Source: Deroplatys truncata (Eukaryota > Arthropoda > Insecta > Mantodea > Mantidae). From it: a DNA stretch of 64,000 nucleotides. Location of the stretch: the NCBI GenBank assembly GCA_030765065.1, contig CM060990.1:420245198-420309197 (forward strand). Direction: 5' to 3'. Numbering within the stretch: position 1 is the stretch's first letter; the number at the start of each line of letters is the position of its first letter. A program made the translations under genes and the position numbers. The notes below the pieces were generated by a model. The model did no database searches, had not been told where the DNA came from, and saw nothing but the letters and a program-made list of their open reading frames with translations. This document shows positions 29,960-40,146 of the stretch, piece after piece.

Positions 29960-30240
29960 TATATCCTTTGGTGTTTTGGTACTGGGTTTGAGTCCCAAAC
30001 TACAAACTCCACATTCCACCACATTTTAAAATAGCGTTGCGGTAGAAATACATGGTTTAGTGTTCTGGTACCGGGTTTGAGTCCCAAAGTAAAAAAGAAG
30101 TCCACATTCCACCAACATTCCTATTTAAAATACCGTTAAAGTTCACGTTTAATTCGAAGTTGTGATGTCACATTCAAAACGAAGGTTCAAAGAGTAACTT
30201 TTTAATGTGTTGGGTTTTGGTACTGGGTTTCAATCCCAAC
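29960..30240 (+). repeat. Diverged ~80-bp repeats with tRNA T-arm-like hairpin
   Basis: The repeated core is ggtactgggtttgagtccca. Its tggg...ccca stem and seven-base loop TTTGAGT resemble a TpsiC arm or pol III B box. No A box or cloverleaf is apparent, so a tRNA gene is not supported. Confidence 0.5.
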
Positions 30241-31388
30241 AGATGCGTTAACGATCACGGCTATCGTCAATACCGCCGCAAATCACCTTCACTTCGCCTT
30301 ATTTATTCCTTTGTCTAATCCAATCACGTTTTATTTTCACCAATCACAAATCGTCTTATTTTCTCCAATCATAACATACCACGTCACCACATTATATTTC
30401 TGTGCTCTTTTGTGTTTTCAACTTTCGTGTTAGTTACTTGGCTGCTTCCATTCTCGTTCAAGGTATGATATTTACTTTTTCTTTTGTGAAATCTTCACCA
30501 CGCGCGTCCGCCATCTTGTTTAGTTTTCACAACATCAAATCTCTTCGTCACCATCTGTTGCGTTCGGCATCTTTCGCATGTTGACCCTAACCTCAAATCT
30601 CTTCGTCCCTCGACTTCTTGCCTCCGCCATCTTGTTTAGTTCCCATTTTCACCACTACGCCACCGCCAACTTGGTTTAAGTTCTCCACGTTTACCTCATA
30701 TTTTTAACCTGAACTTCCTGCCTCCGCCATGTTGTTTAGTTCCCATTTTTACCACCGCGCCTCACATCTCCTCGTCCCACCCTTGCCTCCGCCATCTTGG
30801 ATTTAGTTCCCCTTCTTACGTCCTGTTTTAACCTCAAATCTCCTTTTCCCCCACATCTTGCGACCGCCATGTTGACCACTAACCTCGAAATCTCCTCGTC
30901 AGACTTTTTGTCTTCGTCATCTTGTTTAGTTCCCATTTTCGCCACCGCGCCTCACATCTCCTCGTCCACACCATTGCCTTCGCCATCTTGGATTTCGTTC
31001 CCATGCTTACGTCCTGTTTTAACCTAAAAATCTTAACCTCAAATCTCCTTACCCTCCTCTTGCGTCCGCCATCTTGTTTAGTTCTCACGTTGGCCACCGC
31101 ATCTCCTTGTCGCCGGCCCTCCGCCATTTTTAGTTCCCACTTTTTTAACCTCAAAATCTGCTCTTCTAAACTCTTGCTTCCGCCATCTTCTTTTAGTTCC
31201 CATTCTCACCACCGCGTCTCCTTGCCCCCACCTCTTGCGTCCGCCATGTTGACCACTAACCTCTAAATTTCCTCGTCCTTAGACCTCTTGTCTCCGCCAT
31301 CTTGTTTAGTTCCCATTTTCGCCACCGCGTCTCATATCGCCCCATCTCTCTATCCACTCAAGAGAACTACCATCCAACGTTCAAAAAT

Positions 31389-31440
31389 TGCTGAATGAGT
31401 TCTGGAGAGGATTTTGCAAATCTTGTTGGTAGGAAAACTT
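31389..31440 (+). other. Antisense fragment of the VFLPTRF gene, copy 1
   Basis: It matches 15601-15652 except for one inserted base and two substitutions. Confidence 0.93.
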
Positions 31441-31489
31441 ACCTTTCCCATCACCTCCAACATACCCCACTCCCACACCTTTTTCTTTC

Positions 31490-31830
31490 CACCAATCATA
31501 ATCTCTCTTATTCTTACCAATCAACAACTTTCATTTGTTCCTTTCCACCAATAACATCACTTCTTATTCCCACCAATCACAACTTCACACGTCACTTTCT
31601 GTTATACTTTTTATCCCTCGTTCGCCATCTTTTCCCTCTTTCAGTCCCGACCTCCGCACAGACAACACCTCGCCGCTCCGCTCCTCTCCATCACGTGTCC
31701 TCCATACTCTTTTATCTTCCTTCCTTCATCTTCCACCCGAATTAACGAACCAAACACATTTCGTCTTATTTTTACCAATCAAAACCCTACACGTCACTTC
31801 CTGTTTTTCGTTCATCTTTCCCTAATCCTC
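31490..31830. promoter_or_regulatory. CCAAT / CACGTCA motif cluster (duplicated at 32580-32890)
   Basis: ACCAATCA, CCAATAAC and ACCAATCAC-type motifs recur about six times here, with CACGTCAC near 31580 and 31790. The same module occurs at 32580-32890 and, shorter, at 30320-30400. Dense CCAAT and CRE-like sites suggest an enhancer or promoter region, which is an inference. Confidence 0.4.
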
Positions 31831-31842
31831 AATTCTATCTCC

Positions 31843-32934
31843 TCGTCACCATCTGTTGCGTTCGGCATCTTTCGCATGTTGACCCTAACCTCAAATCTCT
31901 TCGTCCCTCGACTTCTTGCCTCCGCCATCTTGTTTAGTTCCCATTTTCACCACTACGCCACCGCCATCTTGGTTTAAGTTCTCCACGTTTACCTCATATT
32001 TTTAACCTGAACTTCCTGCCTCCGCCATCTTGTTTAGTTCCCATTTTACCACCGTGCCTCACATCTCCTCGTCCACACCATTGCCTTCGCCATCTTGGAT
32101 TTCGTTCCCATGCTTACGTCCTGTTTTAACCTCAAATCTCCTTACCCTCCTCTTGCGTCCGCCATCTTGTTTAGTTCTCACGTTGGCCACCGCATCTCCT
32201 TGTCGCCGACCCTCCGCCATTTTTAGTTCCCACTATTTTAACCTCAAAATCTGCTCTTCTAAAGTCTTGCTTCCGCCATCTTCTTTTAGTTCCCATTCTC
32301 ACCACCGCGTCTCCTTGCCCCCACCTCTTGCGTCCGCCATGTTGACCACTAACCTCGAAATTTCCTCGTCCTTAGACCTCTTGTCTCCGCCATCTTGTTT
32401 AGTACCCATTTTCGCCACCGCGTCTCATATCGCCCCACCTCTCTATCCACTCAAGAAAACTACCATCCAACGTTCAAAAATTGCTGATGAGTTCTGGAGA
32501 GGCTTTTGCAAATCTTGTTGGTAGGAAAACTTACCTTTCCCATCACCTCCAACATACCCCACTCCCACACCTTTTTCTTTCCACCAATCATAATCTCTCT
32601 TATTCTTACCAATCAACAACTTTCATTTGTTCCTTTCCACCAATAACATCACTTCTTATTCCCACCAATCACAACTTCACACGTCACTTTCTGTTATTCT
32701 TTTTATCCCTCGTTCGCCATCTTTTCCCTCTTTCAATCCCGACCTCCGCACAGACAACACCTCGCCGCTCCGCTCCTCTCCATCACGTGTCCTCCATACT
32801 CTTTTATCTACCTTCCTTCATCTTCCACCCGAATTAACGAACCAATCACATTTCGTCTTATTTTTACCAATCAAAACCCTCCACGTCACTTCTTGTTTTT
32901 CGTTCATCTTTCCCTAATCCTCAATTCTTTTATC
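31843..32934 (+). repeat. Right-arm large tandem repeat, copy 2
   Basis: This is the second copy of the 30547-31842 segment and ends at the right TIR. It has the same order: sub-units with ccgccatcttg, the antisense fragment (32481-32532) and the CCAAT-rich piece (32580-32890). High similarity between copies implies a recent duplication or gene conversion. Confidence 0.9.
32481..32532 (+). other. Antisense fragment of the VFLPTRF gene, copy 2
   Basis: It matches 15601-15652 over 52 bases with one mismatch and has the same orientation on the plus strand. Confidence 0.95.
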
Positions 32935-32936
32935 TC

Positions 32937-33096
32937 GTCCCGGATTAGCCAATTGCGATAACGATAATCCTTCCGCTCATGGCGCTTTTCAAACTTACCG
33001 CCGTCGCTCTTAATCCGCGGCGACACTAGCGACACTAGCGCCCCTAGCGGCAGGATTATCGTTAATCCAATTGGATCATCCGGGAATATTACTACT
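32937..33096 (-). repeat. Right TIR of the Polinton with internal foldback
   Basis: This is the inverted partner of 14623-14782 and ends attactact at 33096 before the AACGCC duplication. It has the same internal arms around a GC-rich centre. Confidence 0.95.
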
Positions 33097-33102
33097 AACG
33101 CC

Positions 33103-33716
33103 TCGCTTGGTGTAAGGAGCGTCAACATTACATGATTGAACAGTGGCAAAATGTTGTGTGGAGTGACGAATGTGGCGATCCGATGGCAGGGTGTGGGTAT
33201 GGCGAATGCCCGGTGAACGTCATCTACCAGCGTGTGTAGTGCCAACAATGAAATTTGGAGGTGGTGGTGTTATGGTTGTGTTTTCCTGGAGGGGCTTGCA
33301 CCCCTTGTTGTTTTGCATGGCACGATCACAGTGCAGACCTACATTGATATTTTAAGCACCTTCTTGCTTCCCACTGTTGAAGAGCAATTCGGGGATGGCG
33401 ATTGCATCTTTCAACATGATCGAGCACCTGTTCATACTGCATGGGCTGTGGCAGAATGGTTACACACAATAACATCCCTGTAATGCACTGGCCTGCACAG
33501 AGTCCTGACTTGAATCCTATAGAACACCTTTGGGATGTTTTGGAACGCCGACTTCGTGCCAGGCCTCATCGACCTACATCAATACTTCTCCTCAGTTCCG
33601 CACTCCATGAAGAATGGGCTGCCATTCCCCAAGAAACCGTCCAGCACCTGATTGAAAGTATGCCTGTGAGAGTGAACGCTGTCATCAAGGCTAAGGGTGG
33701 GTCAATACCATATTAA
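33103..33716 (+). pseudogene. Tc1 transposase, C-terminal part
   Basis: This is the catalytic half, in broken frames. A WSDE-like position near 33158 is degraded. An FQHDRAPVHTA block near 33410 contains the second catalytic Asp. The block ending QSPDLNPIEHLWDVL near 33500-33540 contains the third acidic residue and is diagnostic of Tc1. The frame changes between 33441 and 33483, so the protein is not functional. Confidence 0.88.
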
Positions 33717-33800
33717 TTTGCAGCATTACTGATGGAGGGCGCCATGAACTTGTACGTCATTTTCAACCAGGTGTCCGGATACTTTTGATCACGAAGTTTA

Positions 33801-36494
33801 CATTGAATGCTGCTACTGTGAGAGGTTACAGAAATCTTGTGTTTGATGCTCCAGTAAGTGAAGCAGAAGGAAGAACATGCCACTTTGCATGTATTTCATT
33901 ACACCACAATGTCATGAGGAAAAGTGAAGTGGCAGTGAAAATTGAACTAGATCATATTAGTGAAGTGAAAGTGAAAACTGAACAAAATCACAGCATAAAC
34001 AGTGTACTGATGTGGAAAAGACTGCACAAAAGAAAGCTGATTTGGAGGGAGAACACCAATTGCATTTGAGAAGAGTAGGCAGAGCAAGAGACTGCCTCAA
34101 AAGTGATGGGGAAAAGACCAAAATAGTTCCAAAAACTCTACTATAACCAGATCTGCGAAAAGCTTTACCAATACTAACTTTTTGTGAGGCTTATTATAGG
34201 TGTAATATGTACCACTATAATTTAGGTATACATAATGCTACCAAAAGGATAGGGTACAAGTAAGTCTGGGATTGTGTCATATGGTGCACAGGAAATTGCT
34301 TCATGCAAGCTTATACAGTTAAACTAAAACATCATGTGATAATGTACAGTGACACATGGACAGGCCAAACCACTAACAAAGGGGTCTCACTATTATTAAT
34401 GAAACTGATCCAAGAAAGTTCAGTTGATGTGACAGACCACAAATTTATAGTCTCTGGCCATTAATATTTACACAATGATTTGGATTTTGGTCTGATTTAG
34501 CAAGCTGGGAAAACTGAGGCAATATATTCCATATGACTGGTATAATGTTATGAAGACTGCTAGAAAGAACACGTTTATGGTTATAAAAACAGAAGGAACT
34601 AACTTTTTCAGCACAGAGGCTTTAGAAAAGGCCATCTAAAAGGAAGAAGTTTGTTGAAAGTGGTGATGTAAACTGGCTGAAGATTTAGTGGCTATGATAT
34701 GAGAAAGAAAAGATATTTTCTATTCTAAACAAGTGTACATTAAATGAGGATTATCCTTTCAGTGTCCTTAACCTCAAACCAAACAAAGAATGTTGATCAA
34801 AACATTTCAAAAGCATTGAACAAGAAAGACTATTATGGTTCTCAACAAGCAACCTGTGTAAAGAAATGAGATATGATGTACCTTCTGAAGTACATCCTAC
34901 CTGTTTATCATTGATTCTTTAAAGAGGTAAGAAACTCAAAAGAAATAGATGATCTTGGCCCCATTACTGATGAAGAGCGGGTGGAGGAAAAAGTGGAAAA
35001 GAATAAAAGTGTGACTTATGACATTATTGTAAGCTATTTTTGTAGGGTATATTTCCTTTTGTTAAAACCAGAACATAAAGGAACTTGAGGCCAATTATTT
35101 TCTGCAAAGTTATTTTAAATGTAAACGTTACTGAAATAAAACATATTATACAGTCTGTAGCAAAAAGTGTAAAGTATTATTTACTTGCATGAATTTTTAA
35201 TTTCAGTTAAGATCACATGCTTAGAAACATAGTGATATAAATCAGTTTTTCCACCTCAAATTTAATTTAAACACTATGGCCAAGCTCATAAACAGCTATT
35301 TTAAGGCATTTCTTAATGTCTCATAACATTTAGGTTGAAAGGAGTATTATTTTCAACACATAGGTTGTCTGACTTACACCACTGTGATTCTCAACCCCTA
35401 ATGTGACATTCTTACAATCAGAACTGTGTGGTTCAACTCTACTGAACAGGTTCATTAACTGCCCAACAGCAATAGCCATATATTTTTAGGACCATAATGA
35501 TGAATGCTTTCCCTTTGCCCAACAATTAAGATTCTGAGGGGGCTGAAAATTGAAATATCATAATGAGTAAAATTTAGTGATCAGATGGATTTCATGAACA
35601 ATCAAAAAGGCTTGCTTTTTTATTACCCATAGTACATCAAATTAAGTAAAGTTTAAGTAAATGCCCACATATTGGCAGCACTATTCTTCTTAAGACAAAT
35701 AAGATTTTTTTTTGTCTTTTGAGCAAAAGTAGCCATTCCCATATACATGTAACTTTAAATGAAGGAGTATGTATAATTAAAAATGGTAGAAATCACCTAC
35801 TGAGAAACTTTCAAGCAATGAAAGTTTTGTTGCTTTGTGAAGGTGAGTTTGGGTAATGATTTAGTCATGTTTTCATTCAATTTGCCAGACATTCCTTTTC
35901 TTTTTTCTTTGGGAATCTAGGAAGGGGGTTCTAAGCCTAAACTCCTCCTCACTCTGCCACCTGCTGAACTTAAAATTTTTCCTTCTTCTTAAAAATGGTG
36001 GCTTGTAGAAACCTCAAATTCAGCGCTTGTATTTGTGTGCAAATGTCATACATTTTCATTAAATTTTAGAAAATATGTACCTTAAAAACGGAAGAATTTT
36101 CACAGAATCTCACCTTAGACACTCATTACCCATGTGCTTTTACATAAAACTCAATTCAGTCATGTCAAAACCTATCACAAAACATCAACAATAAAATCTG
36201 AAATAAAATCTTGTTCTTTTTTGTACCTTGCATTGTTTAAAATTATTAGATTTGTTTCTTCTTGAAAACATTAAATTTACAGGCTATCAAACATTAAACA
36301 TGTATATGCCATAGGTAATTCTGAAGCTTATTAGAATCAGCTGCAGAAATGTGGAAAATGAAGAAAGAAAAGTATCACTAAGTTTTGTGACTTGCTGTGA
36401 AAGATGTAATAGTTAAAACAAGTAACACTATATAGCTTAGCACTTAAGGAGCCTAAAGGCAGCATTATACAAACTTAAAGACATACCTAATAAC
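33801..36494. other. AT-rich flank, no gene recognised
   Basis: Only short open frames occur (for example 33785-34069), with no features I recognise. Stretches at 34260-35030 look like a decayed coding repeat in several frames, but I cannot name it. Confidence 0.35.
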
Positions 36495-39400
36495 CTTTCA
36501 CATTTTGTATTTATTTGTTTATTTATTGTGCTAAGAGATTTACAATTTGATTTTCTACTGAACTTTGACCCTGGCCACTCATTCTGTAGACAATCACTAC
36601 AGTTTATTTGCACTTTAAAATTTCTCATCAATAAATTATCTTGTTTCAGTTTTTCATGTCCTATTTCCACTTGTTTTTCACTTTTCACTTATTGATTACT
36701 TTACCATCACACATTCACCATAGTTTTCCATTCAAAGTAAGACACACTACCTCCTAAGTTTCTCTATCCACTGCCCAAAGCTATTTATTTTTGACTTTAC
36801 ACAAAAACTGTCCAATGCTCCCAGCATCCTTGCACATCACTTCGATTATAAGTGTATTTCTATCCCCCTTCAACCACTTCTTTTTAAAAAATTCTCTTCT
36901 CCAATTTGCTGTTGCTTGGCACTTAAATACTGTGTTTAATGTTTCTCATTACCACAACATATCGGACATTAATTTTGAGGAATACCCTGTCTTAAACCCT
37001 CTTAGCCTCCATGCTCCGGTTCTTACCCATGCAATAGATTCTCTCTCTTCTTTATTTACTATGTCTATATATTTTTCCCTAACCCATGTATTTTTCATTG
37101 GCCTATAACAACCCAATGAGCTCTTTTTGGCAATCTCACTGAACATGATTTGTATTTCTATATCTTCCAGTCTTTTCCTCGCCTTTTTCCAAAAATTTTT
37201 CACGTTATTTTCTCTCCTTCTCCACATGTCTCCTAACCCATTTTTCTCCAAAATGTTCCATAAATTACTTACCCATCCATTATTCATTAAGCTATTCTCT
37301 TGGTATTCAATACATTGTCTTAACACATTATTTTTTCCTAGATTTAAAGTTCTGAAACAAAATTTCATAGCTGTTTCCATTATCTTCCCCTTAGTTGCCA
37401 CCCTGCCCATTTGTAATTGTGCTACCTGTCTTACCTGTCTTAAATTGACTTCGGTAGCCCTAGTATTTCTCTACAAAACATCCTGTGCACCACATCTATA
37501 CTTTCCCATCCTCTATCTAATCCCCATATTTCTATACCATACATCATTTTTGCCTCCACAACCATCTCATAAACTTTTTCCAGCCATTTAACATTTATAT
37601 TAGGTACTCTATATTTGCAGCTTCTAATTGCTGCCATCGCCCCTTTACCTTTTGCCAGTGCAAACTTCTTTTGTTTCTCCCATTTATTACCTCCATCTAT
37701 TTTTACTCCTAAATAGATACAGTCACGCACCACCCTGTAATCTTTATTCTCTCCCTTCCACTTTTCATATTTGCTTAATTTTCCCCCCTTTTTGAAAACC
37801 ACAATCTGTGTTTTCTCTTGATTCATTTTTAAACTCCATTCTTTACAATATACATCAATTGCTTGTAATGATTGTTTTAAACCACTTACTGTAATAGATC
37901 CTACCACTAGGTCATCTGCAAAAATAAGTCCTGGGATTTGTATGTTGTTAATTACTGGTGCACAGTTATTATTCCTTCCAATTTCTAGTAAGACATCATC
38001 TATGTATAAATTAAATAAAACTGGGCTTAACATACATCGTTGCCTGAGGCCTTTCTTTTGTTGAATTTCTCTTGTTACACAGCCTGTCTCCACCCTTACA
38101 CAGAAGGTGTTCTCAAAATACAGTGCTTTAAGAATATTCACCAATTGCTGACTTACTCCCTTACACACTAATTTATGCCACAGAAGTTGTAGCTCAATTT
38201 GGTCATAAGCTTTCTCTAAGTCTACAAAAGCCATATACAATTTACCCCTTTTTTCTTTTAAATATTTGTCTGCTAATGTAATTATAATGAATAATCAGTT
38301 GTTCTCCTTCCCTTGTGAAAGCCCATTTGGAATTCCAAAAGGATATTATATTCTTCAACCCAAATTTGTAGTCTAGCTGTCAAAATTCCCGCAAAAAGTT
38401 TTCCTATATTAGATAGTAATGCAATACCTCTGTAGTTATTAGGTTTATCGACATTGCCCTTGCCTTTATATATAGGATGGATGATAGCTTCTCTCCATCG
38501 TTTAGGTACATAACCCTTTCTAATAATTACATTAAATAAATGTAATAAAAATTTCACTCTTTCTGTTTCAGTACACCACTCCTTAAGAAACTCTGTTGGG
38601 ATGCTATCAATTCCAGTAGCTTTACTTTTGTTTCAGTAACTTAACTTGTTTTATTATTTCCTCATTCCTAATTTCACCATCCAATATCTCTACAAAAACA
38701 TTCCCTATCTCCAGAAATCCCTTAATTCCTATACTCCTGTCTTCCCCATATAATGTTTTAAAATACTCCATCCATTGTCCTGGCTCAATATTGGGTTTAG
38801 TTACACATTTATTATAGGTCGACTTAAGAACCTGCCATACCTTATTAACATTATTTTCATTTAGACATTTTATCAAATTCTTTCATTACGTTCTCTCCAG
38901 TCCCTTTTCTTTTGTTCTAACAATAAATTATGCGAGTTCCTCCCTTGCATATAATCGTCTGTGGATTTTCTATCACCTAATTCCCTCCACCTAACCAAAG
39001 TAGTTTTACTTGCCTTTTTGATACTCTACATTCTTTGTCAAACCAGTCCTTATCATATATGTAAACCCTCTTTTTTGTTTTCATTTCCCCTCCCGCCCTT
39101 TGCATAAATGTATTAAGGATATCCATTGCATTCACTATTTGATTATTCTTAACCATGAATGTTACTCCACATTGACATATCTTTCCATAATTTGAATCTA
39201 GAGTCTGTTTAAATGTGTCACAAAATTCTTCTTTCCATTTATAGCTAATATACTCTTTTTTACAATAGCTTTCCACTCTTATACTGTGTTTTACTTGTGC
39301 TGTGTGCATCATAAAATCCACATCAGTGGATAATGCCCGCTAGTTGAGCTTAAATTTAATACCTTAAAATTCCTTAAAATATGCCCTAAATTAGGAAGCA

Positions 39401-39985
39401 CAACACAAAATCTATTACACTCTGCCCATTATTGCTAACAAAGGTAAATTCTCCTTGTAAAATCTTCCCTTGTTCATCTTTTCCATTCAAAATTTCTAAA
39501 GCATTCAACTCACAAAAATCAATAAATTTTTCACACTCTCTATCAACAGCTTTGTCCTTGCTTTGCCTAAATTTCTCACTTTTAAACACCATTTTATCAC
39601 TCATCAAATCATTTCCAACATATGTATCGCTTTCCCCAATCCTGATATTAAAGTCTCCCATTAGTATTACCTCTGCATTACAAATTTCTCCTTCAGCCTA
39701 TCTATATCTTCTTTTATTTGATTAAGGAGATCAGGATTATGAAACTGCGAGGATATGAGGGGGGGTTATATATTATTCCTACACAGAGTATATTCCCATC
39801 TATGTACTTAACATCCATTATAACCCACAATATTTCTTTATTACTAGACCATGTTTCTTTAATTTCCTTACTTAAGCTGCTCCTTATAAAGAAACCTATA
39901 CCTCCAGATACCCTTCTCTTTCTAGCTATCACCTCTCCTTTCCTACCAATGTATCCAAAGTCCTTTAACATAAGATTCATAATTC
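36495..39985 (-). mobile_element. LINE copy B, near full length, same family as copy A
   Basis: On the minus strand the copy runs from within the endonuclease (about 39985) to a 3' tail of AAATAAA-type units near 36495. Its 3' untranslated region shares with copy A the stretch containing aactgtagtgattgtctac. Copy A begins inside the RT, so this copy defines the family. Confidence 0.9.
36960..39980 (-). pseudogene. LINE ORF2: APE endonuclease plus reverse transcriptase, broken
   Basis: The endonuclease is readable as SGGIGFFIRSSLSKE (about 39890), MGDFNIRIGES (39661) and a QSVIDFVL end (39400). The RT follows with WREAIIHPIYKGKG (38500), NYRGIALLSNIGKLF (38450), FVDLEKAYDQIELQ (38225), LSPVLFNLYIDDV (38010) and GLIFADDLVVGS (37915). 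The C-terminal CCHC end is degraded near 36965. At least six stops or frame changes separate the pieces, so the copy is inactive. Confidence 0.88.
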
Positions 39986-39994
39986 ATACATTAC

Positions 39995-40146
39995 CTATGT
40001 GTCTCTTTCGCTGTAGTTGTTGTGGATCATTGTCTGTATATGGAAGAAGTGTTGATACATGAAACATTATTTCTCGATCCTTGAAAACCTCATATACAGC
40101 TTCTTTTCCTGTCTGTCCATATTGTGTGTCTAATCCTCCCCGATAC
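39995..40146 (-). CDS. Internal exon of a host Rap GTPase-activating protein
   Basis: The 152-nt exon reads, in one frame, [20 protein letters not shown], then an [13 protein letters not shown] stretch, then [10 protein letters not shown]. This is the start of the Rap/Ran-GAP catalytic domain, and the [13 protein letters not shown] and [10 protein letters not shown] blocks are characteristic. The acceptor ctTCAG|G (40147/40146) and donor ATAG|GTAATG (39995/39994) are both present, and the phases split Gly codons at both ends. The wording is closer to Rap1GAP than to the SIPA1L or GARNL3 type. The protein would switch off Rap1 by stimulating GTP hydrolysis. I found no other exon of this gene in the window. 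LINE copy B begins within about 10-20 bases of the donor, in the downstream intron. Confidence 0.88.

Larger units (their letters stand above)
29210..30546. other. Right-arm non-coding region, part 1
   Basis: I see no convincing gene. It contains the distal 95-bp repeat and three copies of a T-arm-like motif, ctgggtttgagtccc and variants (29990, 30070 and 30223), the first two within imperfect repeats of about 80 bp that end attccacca. Near 30330-30400 is a first cluster of CCAATCAC and CACGTCAC motifs. Confidence 0.6.
30547..31842 (+). repeat. Right-arm large tandem repeat, copy 1
   Basis: This segment starts tcgtcaccatctgttgcg and is repeated at 31843-32934. It is made of diverged sub-units of roughly 50-110 bp containing ccgccatcttgtttagttcc and caccgcgtctc, followed by a piece with an antisense gene fragment (31389-31440) and a CCAAT-rich piece (31490-31830). 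Copy 1 is about 200 bp longer than copy 2 because it has extra sub-units. Ser/Pro-rich open frames here are by-products of the repeats. Confidence 0.9.
14623..33096 (-). mobile_element. Polinton/Maverick, adintovirus-like element (18,474 bp)
   Basis: Both ends are defined by 160-bp inverted repeats beginning AGTAGTAATA and by a perfect 6-bp duplication AACGCC (14617-14622 and 33097-33102). Terminal AG, a 6-bp duplication and 15-20 kb length are Polinton hallmarks. The gene set (PolB, packaging ATPase, retroviral-type integrase, adenain-like protease, double-jelly-roll and penton-like capsid proteins, pX-like core protein) is that of metazoan Polintons/adintoviruses. Sampled 60-base lines are about 40-67% GC, against a clearly AT-rich flank. 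Four genes are disrupted, so this copy looks defective, though the TIRs differ at only about 5 of 160 positions. Confidence 0.95.
14098..33798 (+). mobile_element. Tc1-like transposon split by the Polinton
   Basis: The left end cactatgtgatcaaaagtat (14098) and the right end, the reverse complement of aacttcgtgatcaaaagtat (ending 33798), are matching Tc1-type inverted repeats flanked by TA at 14096-14097 and 33799-33800. Without the 18.5-kb insert, the element is about 1.22 kb (14098-14622 plus 33103-33798). The transposase reading continues across the insert. The Tc1 copy is therefore older than the insertion, and the Polinton used it as target. Confidence 0.93.

Noticed and set aside
30797..32917. 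Several Ser/Pro-rich frames in the right arm
   Set aside because: They repeat with the tandem duplication, lack any family signature and have the composition of the repeat units.
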